From Strongylocentrotus droebachiensis (Eukaryota; Echinodermata; Echinoidea; Camarodonta; Strongylocentrotidae), in the NCBI GenBank assembly GCA_035222895.1, contig JAVYIG010000902.1, positions 124,001 to 188,000 of the forward strand: 64,000 bases of DNA, read 5' to 3'. This document shows positions 12,201 to 23,049 of this stretch, one piece after another; the stretch's first letter is position 1; each line of letters opens with the position of its first letter. A program made the position numbers and the translations under genes. The notes under the pieces were generated by a model. It searched no databases, was not told where the DNA came from, and saw only the letters and a program-made list of their open reading frames with translations.

Positions 12201-12912
12201 TAAGCCCTAATTGTTTGAATTCAGTTTCCCACTCCCGCGCGCAGCGCTGAAGCTTTGACGTTTCATTAAATTATTAGAGAAAGAAGACGATTCCGCGTTG
12301 TACCGTTTTCGACACTAATAAGCCCTACATGTATGAATTCAGTTTTATCCTTTAGCGCGAAGCGCGGAAGCTTTGAAGTTTCCTTAAAATATTAGAGAAA
12401 GAAGACGATTCGTTGTACTGTTTTGGTCTTGTCTAAATGAAGTTTTCCCCTTCCGCGCAAAGCGCGGATTTTTTGGGGGGCGATTCATCACAATATAGAG
12501 AAAGGAAGACGATTCGTCGTACCGTTGTTGACTCTTAAACCTTGTTTGAATTTATTTTCCCCGAAAATTTTAAACCTCTGATTTCTTTAGCTGATATTAT
12601 AGAAAATTGAAACTTCGAGAAAATACAAATATTGTAGTTGTAGTTACTCTCAAAGTCGTCACAGCGGATAAAAAGTCACAGTTCGTAGGGAAAAAAAATT
12701 GTCGGCCGACCGACAATATACATCTCACCGACTTCAAACTTCTGCATTGATATAGTACACGAGGATCTAGCAAGATTACCGACACAGCTGACCCGACATA
12801 GCAACATATTTACCCGTGTCTTTCTTGCTCCCTCGACGAGACGACTCCACCCAACAACCCCCTTCTCTCTTTTACTCCAACTCCTCCCCCCCCCCCTTTG
12901 GCGACGCCCCTG
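9295..12912. mobile_element. Non-autonomous hAT-like element filled with satellite DNA
   Basis: The left end CAGGGGCGTCGC (9295) is matched by the right end GCGACGCCCCTG (to 12912). The flanking 8-mers TATACAGT (9287-9294) and CATACAGT (12913-12920) agree at 7 of 8 positions. hAT elements make 8-bp duplications and often begin with CAGGG. The interior is mostly the tandem array at 9590-12550, with unique sub-terminal sequence at each end. There is no transposase frame. An alternative right end at 14271 is described separately. Confidence 0.7.
9590..12550 (+). repeat. Satellite array, about 25 monomers of ~95-145 bp, hairpin-bearing
   Basis: The monomers share GACGATTCGTTGTACCG, TTTTCGACTCTTAAT, CTGAATTCAGTT, a GC-rich hairpin of the type CCGCGCGAAGCGCGG, then CTTTGACGTTTCATTAAATT. 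Length changes come from insertion or loss of a segment of the GATGTACTGTTTTCGACTC type. Higher-order repeats are visible: a block from about 9843 recurs near-identically at 10321 (offset 478), and a block near 11393 recurs about 605 bp later. Because neighbouring units differ while distant ones match, the array grew by multi-monomer duplication. Confidence 0.95.
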
Positions 12913-13242
12913 CATACAGTGCGTCCCCCAAAAAACGATACTTAAAATTATCGATGTTTTAGCATAATTTAATCACAAATATAATTCATAAATAACACAT
13001 ATTTGTAAAGCTTAGATCCTCTTCTTTCATTTGGTGCAACTCAAAGGATGCGGGATTAAACACAATTTGAAGAGAGAGTACTAAAAAGTCATTTGGCGGG
13101 CGGTATCTGAATTTCAAAGAGAAAATCACATTTCTAGAAAGTTCATTTTCTGCCCTTTCATGACAGCACAATCAGGAAAAAGGAGCCAGGAATAACAAAG
13201 TTTTGTTTGTTTAAAGTAATGCTTATATTTCCATAATTTGTA

Positions 13243-13640
13243 TTAAACGAATCCGTTTTCACTTGCTGGGGGGGGGGGGTGCGGCACCCCCTCCCCCACC
13301 CCACCTGTCAGGATATTTTCGGTAAAATTACGCTGCCGTCGGGAAAATGAGAAATGGGAGAGGGGGAAAATAAGAGGGGAAAGAGAAAGAAAAGAAAAAG
13401 AGGAAGGAGAGGAAAGAAAGAAAAAGAAAGCAAAGAAAGAAAAATGGAAAAGGAAAGAGAAAAGAAAAAGAAACAAAAAAGAAGCAAAATAAATGGGTGA
13501 TTAAAGAGAAGAGAGAGAGGTGGTAAGAGCCTGAGAGAGGAGGGGTGGGAGTAAAAGAGAGAGAGTTGTTGAAGGAGTCGCTCGTCACGCACGGGAGCAA
13601 GAAAGATACAAAAAAAATATGTTTGGGACAATTCGAAAAC
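13243..13640. repeat. Purine-rich low-complexity tract
   Basis: G-run at 13267-13278, then about 200 bases of GAAA/GGAAAG purine-rich sequence at 13340-13570. Reading frames across it on the minus strand are low-complexity Phe/Ser/Leu strings, not genes. Confidence 0.85.
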
Positions 13641-14271
13641 GAATCGTCTTTTTTCTCTAATAATTTAATGAAAAGTCAAAGCGTCTGCGCTTCGAGCGGA
13701 AGGGGGGGGGGGAACTGAATTCAGACAGGGATTAAGAGTCGAGAACGGTTTTTAAAAAATCGTCTGCATTCTCTAATAATTTAATGAAACGTCTAAGCTT
13801 CCGCAGTTGGGGGATGTTTAAGAGTCGACAACGGTACAAATACAACGAATCGTCTTCTTTCTCTAATTTGATGAAACGTCAAAGCTTCCGCACTTTGCGC
13901 TGTCGGAGGGCGGGGGGGGGGGGATACTGAATTCAGACAAGTATTAAGAGTCGAGAACGGTACAACGAATCGTCTTCTTTCTCTAATAATTTAATGAAAC
14001 GTTATAGCTTCTGCGCTTCGCGCGGGAGGGGGAAAGAATCGTCTTCTTTTTCTAATAATTTAATGAAAATGTCATTAAATTATTAGAGAAAGAAGACGAT
14101 TCGTTGTACCGTCAATGTCAAAGCTTCCCTGCTTCGTGCGAGAGGGGGGAAACTGAAAAATGATTGAGCTCCTAGCCCAGGGTTTATAGGGTTTAAATTT
14201 GTAAACATTGTAGACACACACCCCCCCCCCCCCCCCCCTTCCCCACTGAAAAAGGTCTAGCGACGCCCCTG
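13640..14271 (-). repeat. Inverted block of the same satellite ending in a hAT-like terminus
   Basis: About four or five degenerate monomers of the 9590-12550 satellite in reverse orientation (ATTAAGAGTCGAGAACGG, ACAACGAATCGTCTTCTTTC, TAATTTAATGAAACG). The block ends at 14271 with CTAGCGACGCCCCTG. The last 31 bases are the exact reverse complement of 9295-9325. The flank at 14272-14279 does not match the left flank at 9287-9294. Confidence 0.85.
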
Positions 14272-14299
14272 CTTACACCCTCTCTTGATTGCCACGATA

Positions 14300-14619
14300 C
14301 TGATTTGCTTGCTTTCGCAGCCTGAAGTGAGATGAGGACTAACGCCATCTGTTGTCGACGGTACAGCACAAAAACACGACGCTGGCAAAATACTCGTCTC
14401 TCAGCTCCAGCTTTACCTCTACTGCTCGCAATCGAAATCTGTGTGAATTGATGCGATGCGGCGCAACTTGCATTAGAGACCGCTCCACTACAAATGTGCA
14501 TCTCCGAGTGGTTCGTGTTTTACATCTCTAGTCTCAAGGAACGATCTGTGATTATTTCTGTGGATAAGTCTAATATCCGTCATCTTGTAATTTGGATTCT
14601 ATAACAGCAAGAGAAATCG
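14300..14619 (+). other. Possible untranslated first exon and promoter region of the FRMD6-type gene
   Basis: A stretch with normal CpG content and no repeat character ends in a strong splice donor (AAATCG|GTAAGAAG at 14619/14620). More CpG-bearing sequence follows to about 14840. The next plus-strand gene is the FERM gene, whose first visible exon has an acceptor at 41002, so an upstream untranslated exon must exist. This is the best candidate seen, but the link is inference. Confidence 0.3.
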
Positions 14620-15210
14620 GTAAGAAGAAACGGGGCTTCTAATCATGTAAATCTGATTATTTTACAGGTGTCTTTCCATCGCTGGCAGTGTGCGCAAATT
14701 GCGACCAAATGCCGTGGAAGGGGCTGAGTTGTGCGACGCCATTTGAATATAAACTGAGAGATTGGTAGTAGCTAGCGCTCGGCCTCGGTGAATGTTTCTA
14801 TGCCGGAGGAACGGCAGAGTTTAATCTCCGTTAGCCGTTCAAATGTATGCTGCGTGTAGCTAGACGCCTGATGATACACTATGGAGTGTTTGTTGCGTGT
14901 TTGGGAAATTGAGAGCATCTATTTTCTACATATGAAAATGGATCAAATGATTCTACCAAACTTTGCCTGCTAAATTATAGTTAGTAGTCTAATCATAATA
15001 ATTGAGAACATGAAATCTAGGTTTAACTTAATTATCATCATCATCATCATTATCATCATCTTCATCATTAAACAGCACCATTATCATCATCATCATCATT
15101 TATCGTCATTATCAGTATTTTCTAAAGTAATTTCCTCTATTATTTATGATTGTTAAGAAATGTATAAATTTGTGTATAGTTCATTTTGTCTCAAATCTGT
15201 TTGGCACCAG

Positions 15211-15441
15211 TTCACAAAGGAGGTTAATTAATTTAACCCATGGTTAAAAGTAAAAATCCTCACATGTAAACCCATGGTTTAAAATTAGCACAAATTAAGC
15301 GTTGTACTTATAGTACCTTACCTTGCGCGTGCCTCATATTGGACCTCAGACTGTGTGGCGCTTATTTTGGGCTTATTTTAAAGCGTGGGTTATGTAAATG
15401 AAGATTGAAACCATGGGTTAAATTAAAACCTCCTTTGTGAA
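15211..15441. mobile_element. 231-bp MITE
   Basis: TTCACAAAGGAGGTTAATT at the left end is matched in inverted orientation by AATTAAAACCTCCTTTGTGAA at the right. AACCCATGG also appears in both arms. No coding sequence. Confidence 0.75.
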
Positions 15442-15607
15442 TTCAGGCAATTGGGTTTGATTATTAATTATGAAATTAATAATGCACATTTGGGTAGTAT
15501 AAACTCTAACACATCCATAGGTTAATTACATTACAAAAAACAAACAAACCTAGAAATTTATTAAAACAAATTACAGATCAGATGTATTTACAGAGAAATA
15601 ACTACAG

Positions 15608-15745
15608 TCAAACCTGTCTATAGCGACCGCCAAAGGGAAATGCAAAAAGTGGTCTTGTAGTAGGTGGTCTTTGTAGACAGGTTCCTTTAGTAGATGTTTC
15701 AATGAGAAACCATTTTCAAGGGAAACAAAAAATGTGGTGTTTGTA
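15608..15745. repeat. Interspersed repeat with CCTGTCTATA/TAGACAGG motifs, copy 1
   Basis: Contains AACCTGTCTATAGCGACC and several GGTCTTTGTAGACAGG-type words. A related segment occurs at 50140-50310 in an intron of the FERM gene (AACCTGTCTATACAGA, GACCTGTCTATAAAG). It is probably a small TIR repeat family; the ends are not resolved. Confidence 0.45.
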
Positions 15746-16021
15746 GACAGATGGTCACAGATAAAACAATTCATTATAATCACAATACAAAAGTACTGTA
15801 GATACAGTACATACAGAAAATCATTACAAAACTGTATTGCTCTGTGTCATTGTTCCTTTCTGTAATAGTTGTATCTTATATTTAACTTCTTCTGTATGAA
15901 ATTGAAATTATAGCAAATTTGATAACAAAATTGTATTTTATGACTATACAGATCGCTCGGTAGTAGACAACTCTCCAATTAATTTCATCGCATTGGTGCA
16001 CCTCCATTTCCCTGTTCTTAA

Positions 16022-16311
16022 GGGGAAGTCCACCCTGATATTAAGTTGAATTTAATAGAAGCAGAACAATTAGAGAAACAAGTTTTTATTGAAAGTTTGA
16101 GCAAAACTGATTAACAATAAATAAGTTATGAATTTTGAGCTCAATCAAACAGAAAGTGGCAACTCTGTGACGTATCTTGCCCTGTAGTAAAAAAACTTCA
16201 AAATTCATAGTTTTCCTATATTAAGTAGGATATTGCTAAAACTTTCAATAATTTGTTTCCCTTATTTTTCTGCTTTTATTAAAAGCAATTATTATCAGGG
16301 TGGACTTCCCC
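16022..16311. mobile_element. 290-bp MITE, Kolobok-like
   Basis: The ends GGGGAAGTCCACCCTGATA and ATCAGGGTGGACTTCCCC are inverted repeats. The flanks are TTAA (16018-16021) and TTTA (16312-16315), close to the TTAA duplication of Kolobok or piggyBac elements. A diverged relative in opposite orientation lies at 44855-45030. Confidence 0.75.
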
Positions 16312-17631
16312 TTTATCTGTGAACAATTTGAATACTAGCCTGTACAATGTACCTCATGTTTGTTTTGATAATGATTTCATGTTTTCTAAACAAATTTATA
16401 GGCCTAATTATTATTTATTAGATAGGCCTATATGTGTGCAATCCCCACTCTTTAAATTCTCAATTTTTTATGTTGTGTGAGCTTTGTAGAAACTTAAAAA
16501 ACAGGAGATAATCTTCTTGTTGAAATGGGGTTTAATTTTGTTCTACTTGAGCTACAGGCCTGCATGCATGTTGCAGTATACAGGTAGGTTTCAATAAGAA
16601 CTGTATTTGTCAGCTTTGCACAAAATGCATCAAACCTTTGTTTAATGACTTTTGAGAGTAATTGCTTGCACACTGTAGTTTGTCCATGTATGGTAGCTTT
16701 TTATAAAAAAAAGTGTACATAATGCAATGGTTCTTTTTAATTCACTGTAAAGAAGCCTATCAAATGGGATTACAATTAATGTACTGTATTAAAGCATAGT
16801 ATAACTTTAAGGGAGTAAAAAGGAATTCTTGCACTTAAGTGAAGTGCTATCATCATATCTTTGATAATGCCCCTTGGAATTTCAAGAGCAATATATAAAC
16901 TGAATACTCTTGCAAAGCAAAGAATATCTTTATCTGGAGGTAAATAGTATCTAGTCTGATTAAATAAGATTAAATGATGTAGGCAATACCTACATGTACA
17001 TCATTTAGGGGGTGGGGATAGGGCAGGTGGGGTGCTAGCTGATATATAGATTATAGGGAGACAATGGCATTTTGGAATTCTTTTTGTAATCTTCACACTC
17101 TATTGTTGGCTTATGTAGTTTATCTACAGTACATTAAATATTAAAAAAGGATTTAGCAAACAATGGACTATTTATGCTTGGGTAGGGGTCATAGTTTCAC
17201 TTGGTTTAACTAAAATTTAAATTGAAAGTGCCCTCTTTTATCAGGAACAACTACATTGCATAGCGTCTTGATTACTTAGCTGTCAGTTCAAACATGTTTC
17301 AAGCATTGCCACATAAATAATCTTGACAAATGATATTAAATTAATAATGCACTTATTTGGCCATAATCATAAAACTTGCAACCCCCTTTTCTATGCCTTT
17401 GCTTCATTTGTGCTCTAAAGTACAGATTGGAAACAAGAAATGAAGAAAATTTGAAAGAAAACAGTAATTTATTATATTTTGTTGAATCTAGGGGGTATGT
17501 TCTGCTCTGGTATTGGTAATATCATTCCTCTTTAAAATTCTACTGAATAGGGAAAATTAGGGGAAGAGGTCAAGGTTCAACAATCATCTGAGGTTAACAA
17601 GAAAGCAGGGCCACTACTAAACTATCAGCGT

Positions 17632-18126
17632 GTCCACACACAAAACAATTTATCGCGAAACTCTATAACGATACGTCGTATAAAGAATCATCGTATAAAT
17701 TCCAGGATGTCCACACACAAGAAACGTCGTCACTAAAGAATCATCGTATAAAATGCCCCCTGTCCACACACAACATTTTCCGTGATTCTTTATAGAGTTT
17801 CGCGATAGTGATAAGAGGTCTGGTCTCATTTCGCTCGAGGTCACGTTAAGCCCCGCCCAGTTAGTTACACTAGTTACACTCCCCCAGGGGGTCCCCCTGT
17901 CCACACACAACATTTCCGTGATTAGGCGTGATTCTTTATTGAGTTTCAGTTCGAAACGATGCCCAAACCTGCGTTTCGTTAGACTAGTTTCGTTATACGA
18001 CGTATCGTTAGTGAGCGTCCACACCTACAATTTTGGTCGTAAAACTATCGCGAAACGGTATCACTATCGCGAAACGGTATAGCTAATCATGATTAGTCAC
18101 GGAAAATGTTGTGTGTGGACAGGGGG
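17632..18126. mobile_element. Nested inverted-repeat element with repeated GTCCACAC words
   Basis: The inner unit 17756-18126 has near-perfect inverted ends of about 29 bases (CCCCCTGTCCACACACAAC... and its complement). A third direct copy of this end starts at 17893, and shorter forms occur at 17632, 17709 and 18008. Between them the words TATCGCGAAAC, CGATACGTCGTATAA and GATTCTTTATAGAG recur in both orientations. No target duplication was found and there is no coding capacity. Confidence 0.7.
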
Positions 18127-18129
18127 TAT

Positions 18130-21100
18130 GTATTTATTTCTTCATTTTCCACCTCATGTTTTTTCCCTCCCCCTTGAGTTGAATCCTGTTTTACTTTGTC
18201 ACGCTGCCATTGCATGCCTCAGTAGGTAGGCATAAATGCACCCTCTGGAATGCCACCAATGTGGGATCTATTATTCAGGGTACACAAAGGCTGTGATTCA
18301 AGCCTGATACAGGGCCTTTTCATTTGCATCACAATGGCAGCTTGCCCCACTCGCATTGTAGAGTTGTACCGAGAGTATTTGGCAGTCGGGGAACTTTGGT
18401 CCGCATGGTTTAGCACTGTTTTTGAGCAGGAATTATAATTTTTTGTAGCATTTGATGTTTCAAAATAACAAGTTTTACTTTGATAGTGCATTGCATTGTG
18501 TAAATATTACTCTGTATGGGGTACTTACTAGTACTACTTGGTAGAAAGCATTTTGAGTATTGCTGTGAAGGTACAGGTGTACGGCTGCCCGGGAAGAATA
18601 ATTTGTTTCCTTTAGGGTGAAATTTCCAAATACTTTTTTAGATGATTGCTTTTGAAATCACCTTTGAACAGAATCAATATTCAAATAGAAGTAATTTACC
18701 GTCGGACAAGCTTTTTTGAAAAAGAATGCGAAAAAATTGTCTTTGTTTTAAAAACAACTGCTTGCTTTGTTTTTTTAATTAGAATAATTAACTATTTGTA
18801 ATTTAGTATCTATAGATATTTAATTTGAAATTTAGAATCACAGTTATCTGACCACTACTGTAAGTGTAAAGATTACGTGGCTACAGGTGTTTTTTCCTAC
18901 AGGTACAGGTATGAAGTGATTACCTGAAAATGTAGATTATCTCAATGGTATTATGGCTCATGTAAACCTTGGTTCATTTTAGAAAATGGGATTATTATTA
19001 TAAGCTAATCTTGTTTGAAAACAAATTCCTAGTGCCCTATAATAGCTACAGTATACTGGCGCCACATTCTATTCATTATGTTGATTTAGTCAGTAATTTA
19101 CTTAGCATTTTATTTTGCTAAGTAATATGTCTTAACTCATATTCAGATCACATCTAAGCAATATACTTTAGAAAGCCGACTTTAAAGGGATTGGGTATCT
19201 TTGCCCCAGATTCTAAACAAAATCCGGGAGTTAGCTCATGCTGCAATCATAAATTATAAACCTTTAGGTCAGTCAGGAATCCCAAGACTTTTACAAGCTA
19301 ATCCCCTGTCTGAATATCAAGATATTTTTGATTTGAATTCAAAATTTCAAAAAACGTTTTCCCCAATGTTCTTTGATAACACTACAGTCTATCGGGGAAA
19401 ACAAGTATGGTAAAATCAGTCACTCAAAATGTTTTCCTATTTTGAAACACTTCATGATCATTTTGAAGCACAATTTTTTAGGGCTTCAATATTAGACCAT
19501 ATCACAGACACTGATAACACGTAGGACCATGCACCTCATATGTAAAAACTGGAAACATTGTTAAACAATTTTTTTTTTTTAAACTCAGTAAAATACATAT
19601 ATTTCTGACATACATCTAAGTATTGAATTAAATACCAGCCCATGTTTTTAACTATTAAGCACTTTTTTTTGTGAAAATAAAACATCCTTGGTATGGTTTT
19701 TGTTATTGTGATTCATGTACACTTTTTAGCATTTGAATTTTGCTTTTTATACTCTTTACCACTACCCAATACCCCTGTGAACACAGATACATGTATGAGC
19801 TGATTTTGCATATTTCACATGTCCATCAACCAAGGAGAAGGTTTGAGGAAATAAATAAGCTTATCATTAAATATTTGGGTTAAACGGTTTATACATATCC
19901 GAAAGGTCACATTCCATAGGGGTCAGTTATGATCTGACAATATTTGTACTTGATGGTCAGTTATTGGGGACTTATCGGAAGTACAAAACCATGTACGAAT
20001 GGTCAAGACCACAATGACTGACCTGAATAAATTCAAACAAATAAATAGGTAAGGATCACAAGTAAGGCTTATTGAGAAAAACAATGTCTTGTAAGATTGG
20101 AATATTTTGTGTCCTTTAAGTTGATTATTCATACTTTACCATCAATATTTGCAGACCTTGCCAAAGCACATATTTGTGAAATGGATAAGGCCACACTACA
20201 GGTCACCAACTGTGAAAATGTCCTGCTTTTTTGGTCAAAAGGGATTATTTGAATTTGGCACCTGATTATATTTGTGTTGTAGAAGTAGAATGCACTTTTT
20301 CTAACCTTTACAATTGATAATCGGTTCCTGTAACACCTATATTGTTTCTCCCTTTGTGTATTTTCACATATTTCTAGCCTGGCTGTATTTGGTTTTCGTG
20401 CTTCTTACTTCAAAGCTATACAAAGTTTATTTAAGAATATAATTCAATATATAATGTCAGAGATTAATAACAAACACACTGGAACGTGCCATACATTGAA
20501 TAAAAAGTCTTCTTTCTCTTCTTGCTCCATCGTCCATTGCATATGAAGATTTGCTGGCATTTTTCCAGTTAAATTTGAACAATGTTGATGAATGTGTACT
20601 GGTATTCTGCTAACATTTTCATGTTATAATTTGTTAAAACCTTGCATTAGATTCTTACAAAACCATTTAGTTTAAAGTGAATGTTGCCACTTTCTGTGAT
20701 AGGCGTATCAACTGCATACATGTATCTTGTTACAGGAGGCATGCTTTGATATGTAGAATTCAAGCCCATTATAGATAAGGCCATGTAGTCTATGATATCA
20801 TTTTAGAATCAATTGATATGAATTATTCTCCTTATCTAAATGATCCAGACCTGTACAGTTAGATCTGCATCATTTTCAACATAATCATCATCATTAATGC
20901 TCTTAATACAGCAAAAGTCATTTACTTCAAATAAAATCTCTCTTCTCTATTTTTCTCTGTTACTAACTTTCTCATACTCTCATACTATATTGTACATACT
21001 GTACTTCTCTCCACACCTATGACAATTTTTCATCATCTCATGAAAATGAATAATGATGCAGGAATTGCAGGCTTTGATCACCTAAAATATGATGAAAGAT

Positions 21101-22380
21101 TTGAACATCAAACCAGGGTCGCGCAAACTGAAAAGTGAGATTGATGATACATGTAGCAGTGATAGCCTGACATTGCAAAGCATCTGTTAGTATTTGGTGG
21201 GAGTGACATTTTCGCCCTTTTGAACTGTGTCAACCATGAATTTCTATGTTGGTTTGCCCTCTCCTTGTGTCTTCCATGAACTGGCACCCATTTAGGTGTG
21301 AATGTCATGAAGTATACAAATAAAAGGCCCTTCAGTTTTCGGTCTTCATAAATAGCATGCAGCGATAACTCTTGACAGCACAATTGATTGCTGGAATGTA
21401 GAGATGTTGTCTTATCATGAAACAAATGTTTCAGTTGAATTCATTGGTGAAATGTTAACGATGTACTATCTGATTAGATTTTGGTTTATCTTGCAGAAAT
21501 GAATACAAGTTGATTGATTGAATATATTGATTGGGTGGACTTAGATTGATGGATGATATCAATTGCAACATATAATTAATGATTGTGGAAATCTTGGAAT
21601 ATTATGAGATATACCCTTGAATTTACAATGCAGGCTAACATTTATTTATGTGGTCAATGAAAAAGAACATTCAAGGAATGAGTTGTGATTGTTTTTATAC
21701 CAATATTTTGAATATGATTTATTGTCCTTTGCAAGTTGTCTGTTCCAAATTCAATGTACTGTAGCTGATCAGTGCTTATGAAGTAAATTTGTTAAGATCC
21801 TTGTGAGTAGGCCTGTGTACTGAACTACATTGGTACCGGTATTATGCGAGGGAGCTTTACAGTGTACTTGTATCCTGATAAACCTTCCCCTTGTTCCTTT
21901 GACTTGAGATACTTTGAATTCCCCAGACATTTCTAATCATGTTTCCCAAGAACTCGGCATGGTTCCAGAGATTGAGATGTCATGTTGAAAGCTGTTCCAT
22001 CTGAGTTAAAAATAGAATGATACAAAATATTACAAACCAGTTTCAAGTTGAGATGTAGGCCTAGCTGTACATTAACAAGAATAAGGTAAAGTGGACTCTA
22101 ATGAAAAAACAAGTGAAAAGAAAATTAGCACTTATTCTTATGGTAAACAGCGTTGGAATATTTAGTTCCAAAGTGCAACATTTCAACATTTAAATTTTTG
22201 TAATGCTTGAAACCTTTCATTTTTTTTGTTTCTCCTTTTGTATTGTCCCCTACAATATATATTTCTGTGCCTGAATTATGCTGTTCACATCTGCACAGTA
22301 TTCGGTGGAGGCCCCTTTTGCAAACCAAATCGTCTCTGCTTGTATGCTTGATTACCAACAAAAGTTTTTTCTTCTTCTTC
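18130..22380. other. AT-rich non-coding region
   Basis: No exon, RNA gene or complete repeat recognised. Short reading frames at 18219-18491, 19201-19413 and 21108-21425 have no family resemblance I can see. It may be intronic to the FERM gene if the 14.6-kb exon is real. Confidence 0.5.
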
Positions 22381-22384
22381 CTAA

Positions 22385-23044
22385 GGCCATGTAAAAAAAT
22401 ATACATGTTTAGCGTCCCCGTCCGCTTCCATTTTGGGGGATTTTTTTTGGATTTTTTTTTAAACAAAAAAAAACATGAAAAACACTGCTAAAATAGATCT
22501 ATTTATGATTAAAAAAAAAATTAAAAATGTCGGCGGCCATCATGAAAAATAGCCAAACTGACAGGGAAAATGTACCGAGCGGCCATTTTGAAAGAAAGAA
22601 AAAAAGAACGCTTCCATTTTGGGGGATTTTTTTTGGATTTTTTTTTAAACAAAAAAAAACATGAAAAACACTGCTAAAATAGATCTATTTATGATTTTAA
22701 AAAAAATTAAAAATGTCGGCGGCCATCATGAAAAATAGCCAAACTGACAGGGAAAATGTACCGAGCGGCCATTTTGAAAGAAAGAAAAAAAGAACGCTTC
22801 CATTTTGGGGGATTTTTTTTGGATTTTTTTTTAAACAAAAAAAAACATGAAAAACACTGCTAAAATAGATCTATTTATGATTAAAAAAAAATTTAAAAAT
22901 GTCGGCGGCCATCATGAAAAATAGCCAGACTGACAGGGAAAATGTACCGAGCGGCCATTTTGAAAGAAAGAAAAAAAGAAGGGCCTCCTCCATCCCATTT
23001 TTCAAAAAAAAAGGACGCTAAACATGTTTTTTTTTTATTTGGCC
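22385..23044. mobile_element. TIR element containing three 186-bp tandem units
   Basis: The left end (GGCCATGTAAAAAAATATAC then ATGTTTAGCGTCC) is mirrored by GGACGCTAAACATG followed by a T-run and ATTTGGCC at the right. Between them lie three near-identical units of 186 bp starting at 22425, 22611 and 22797. Each unit has A- and T-runs and the words GTCGGCGGCCATCATG and CCGAGCGGCCATTTTG. No target duplication could be fixed. Confidence 0.8.
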
Positions 23045-23049
23045 TAATG

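Noticed and set aside
9590-12550. Regularly spaced palindromic repeats, at first sight CRISPR-like
   Set aside because: The whole ~117-bp monomer is repeated, with no unique spacers, no cas genes and a eukaryotic context. It is satellite DNA inside a transposon.
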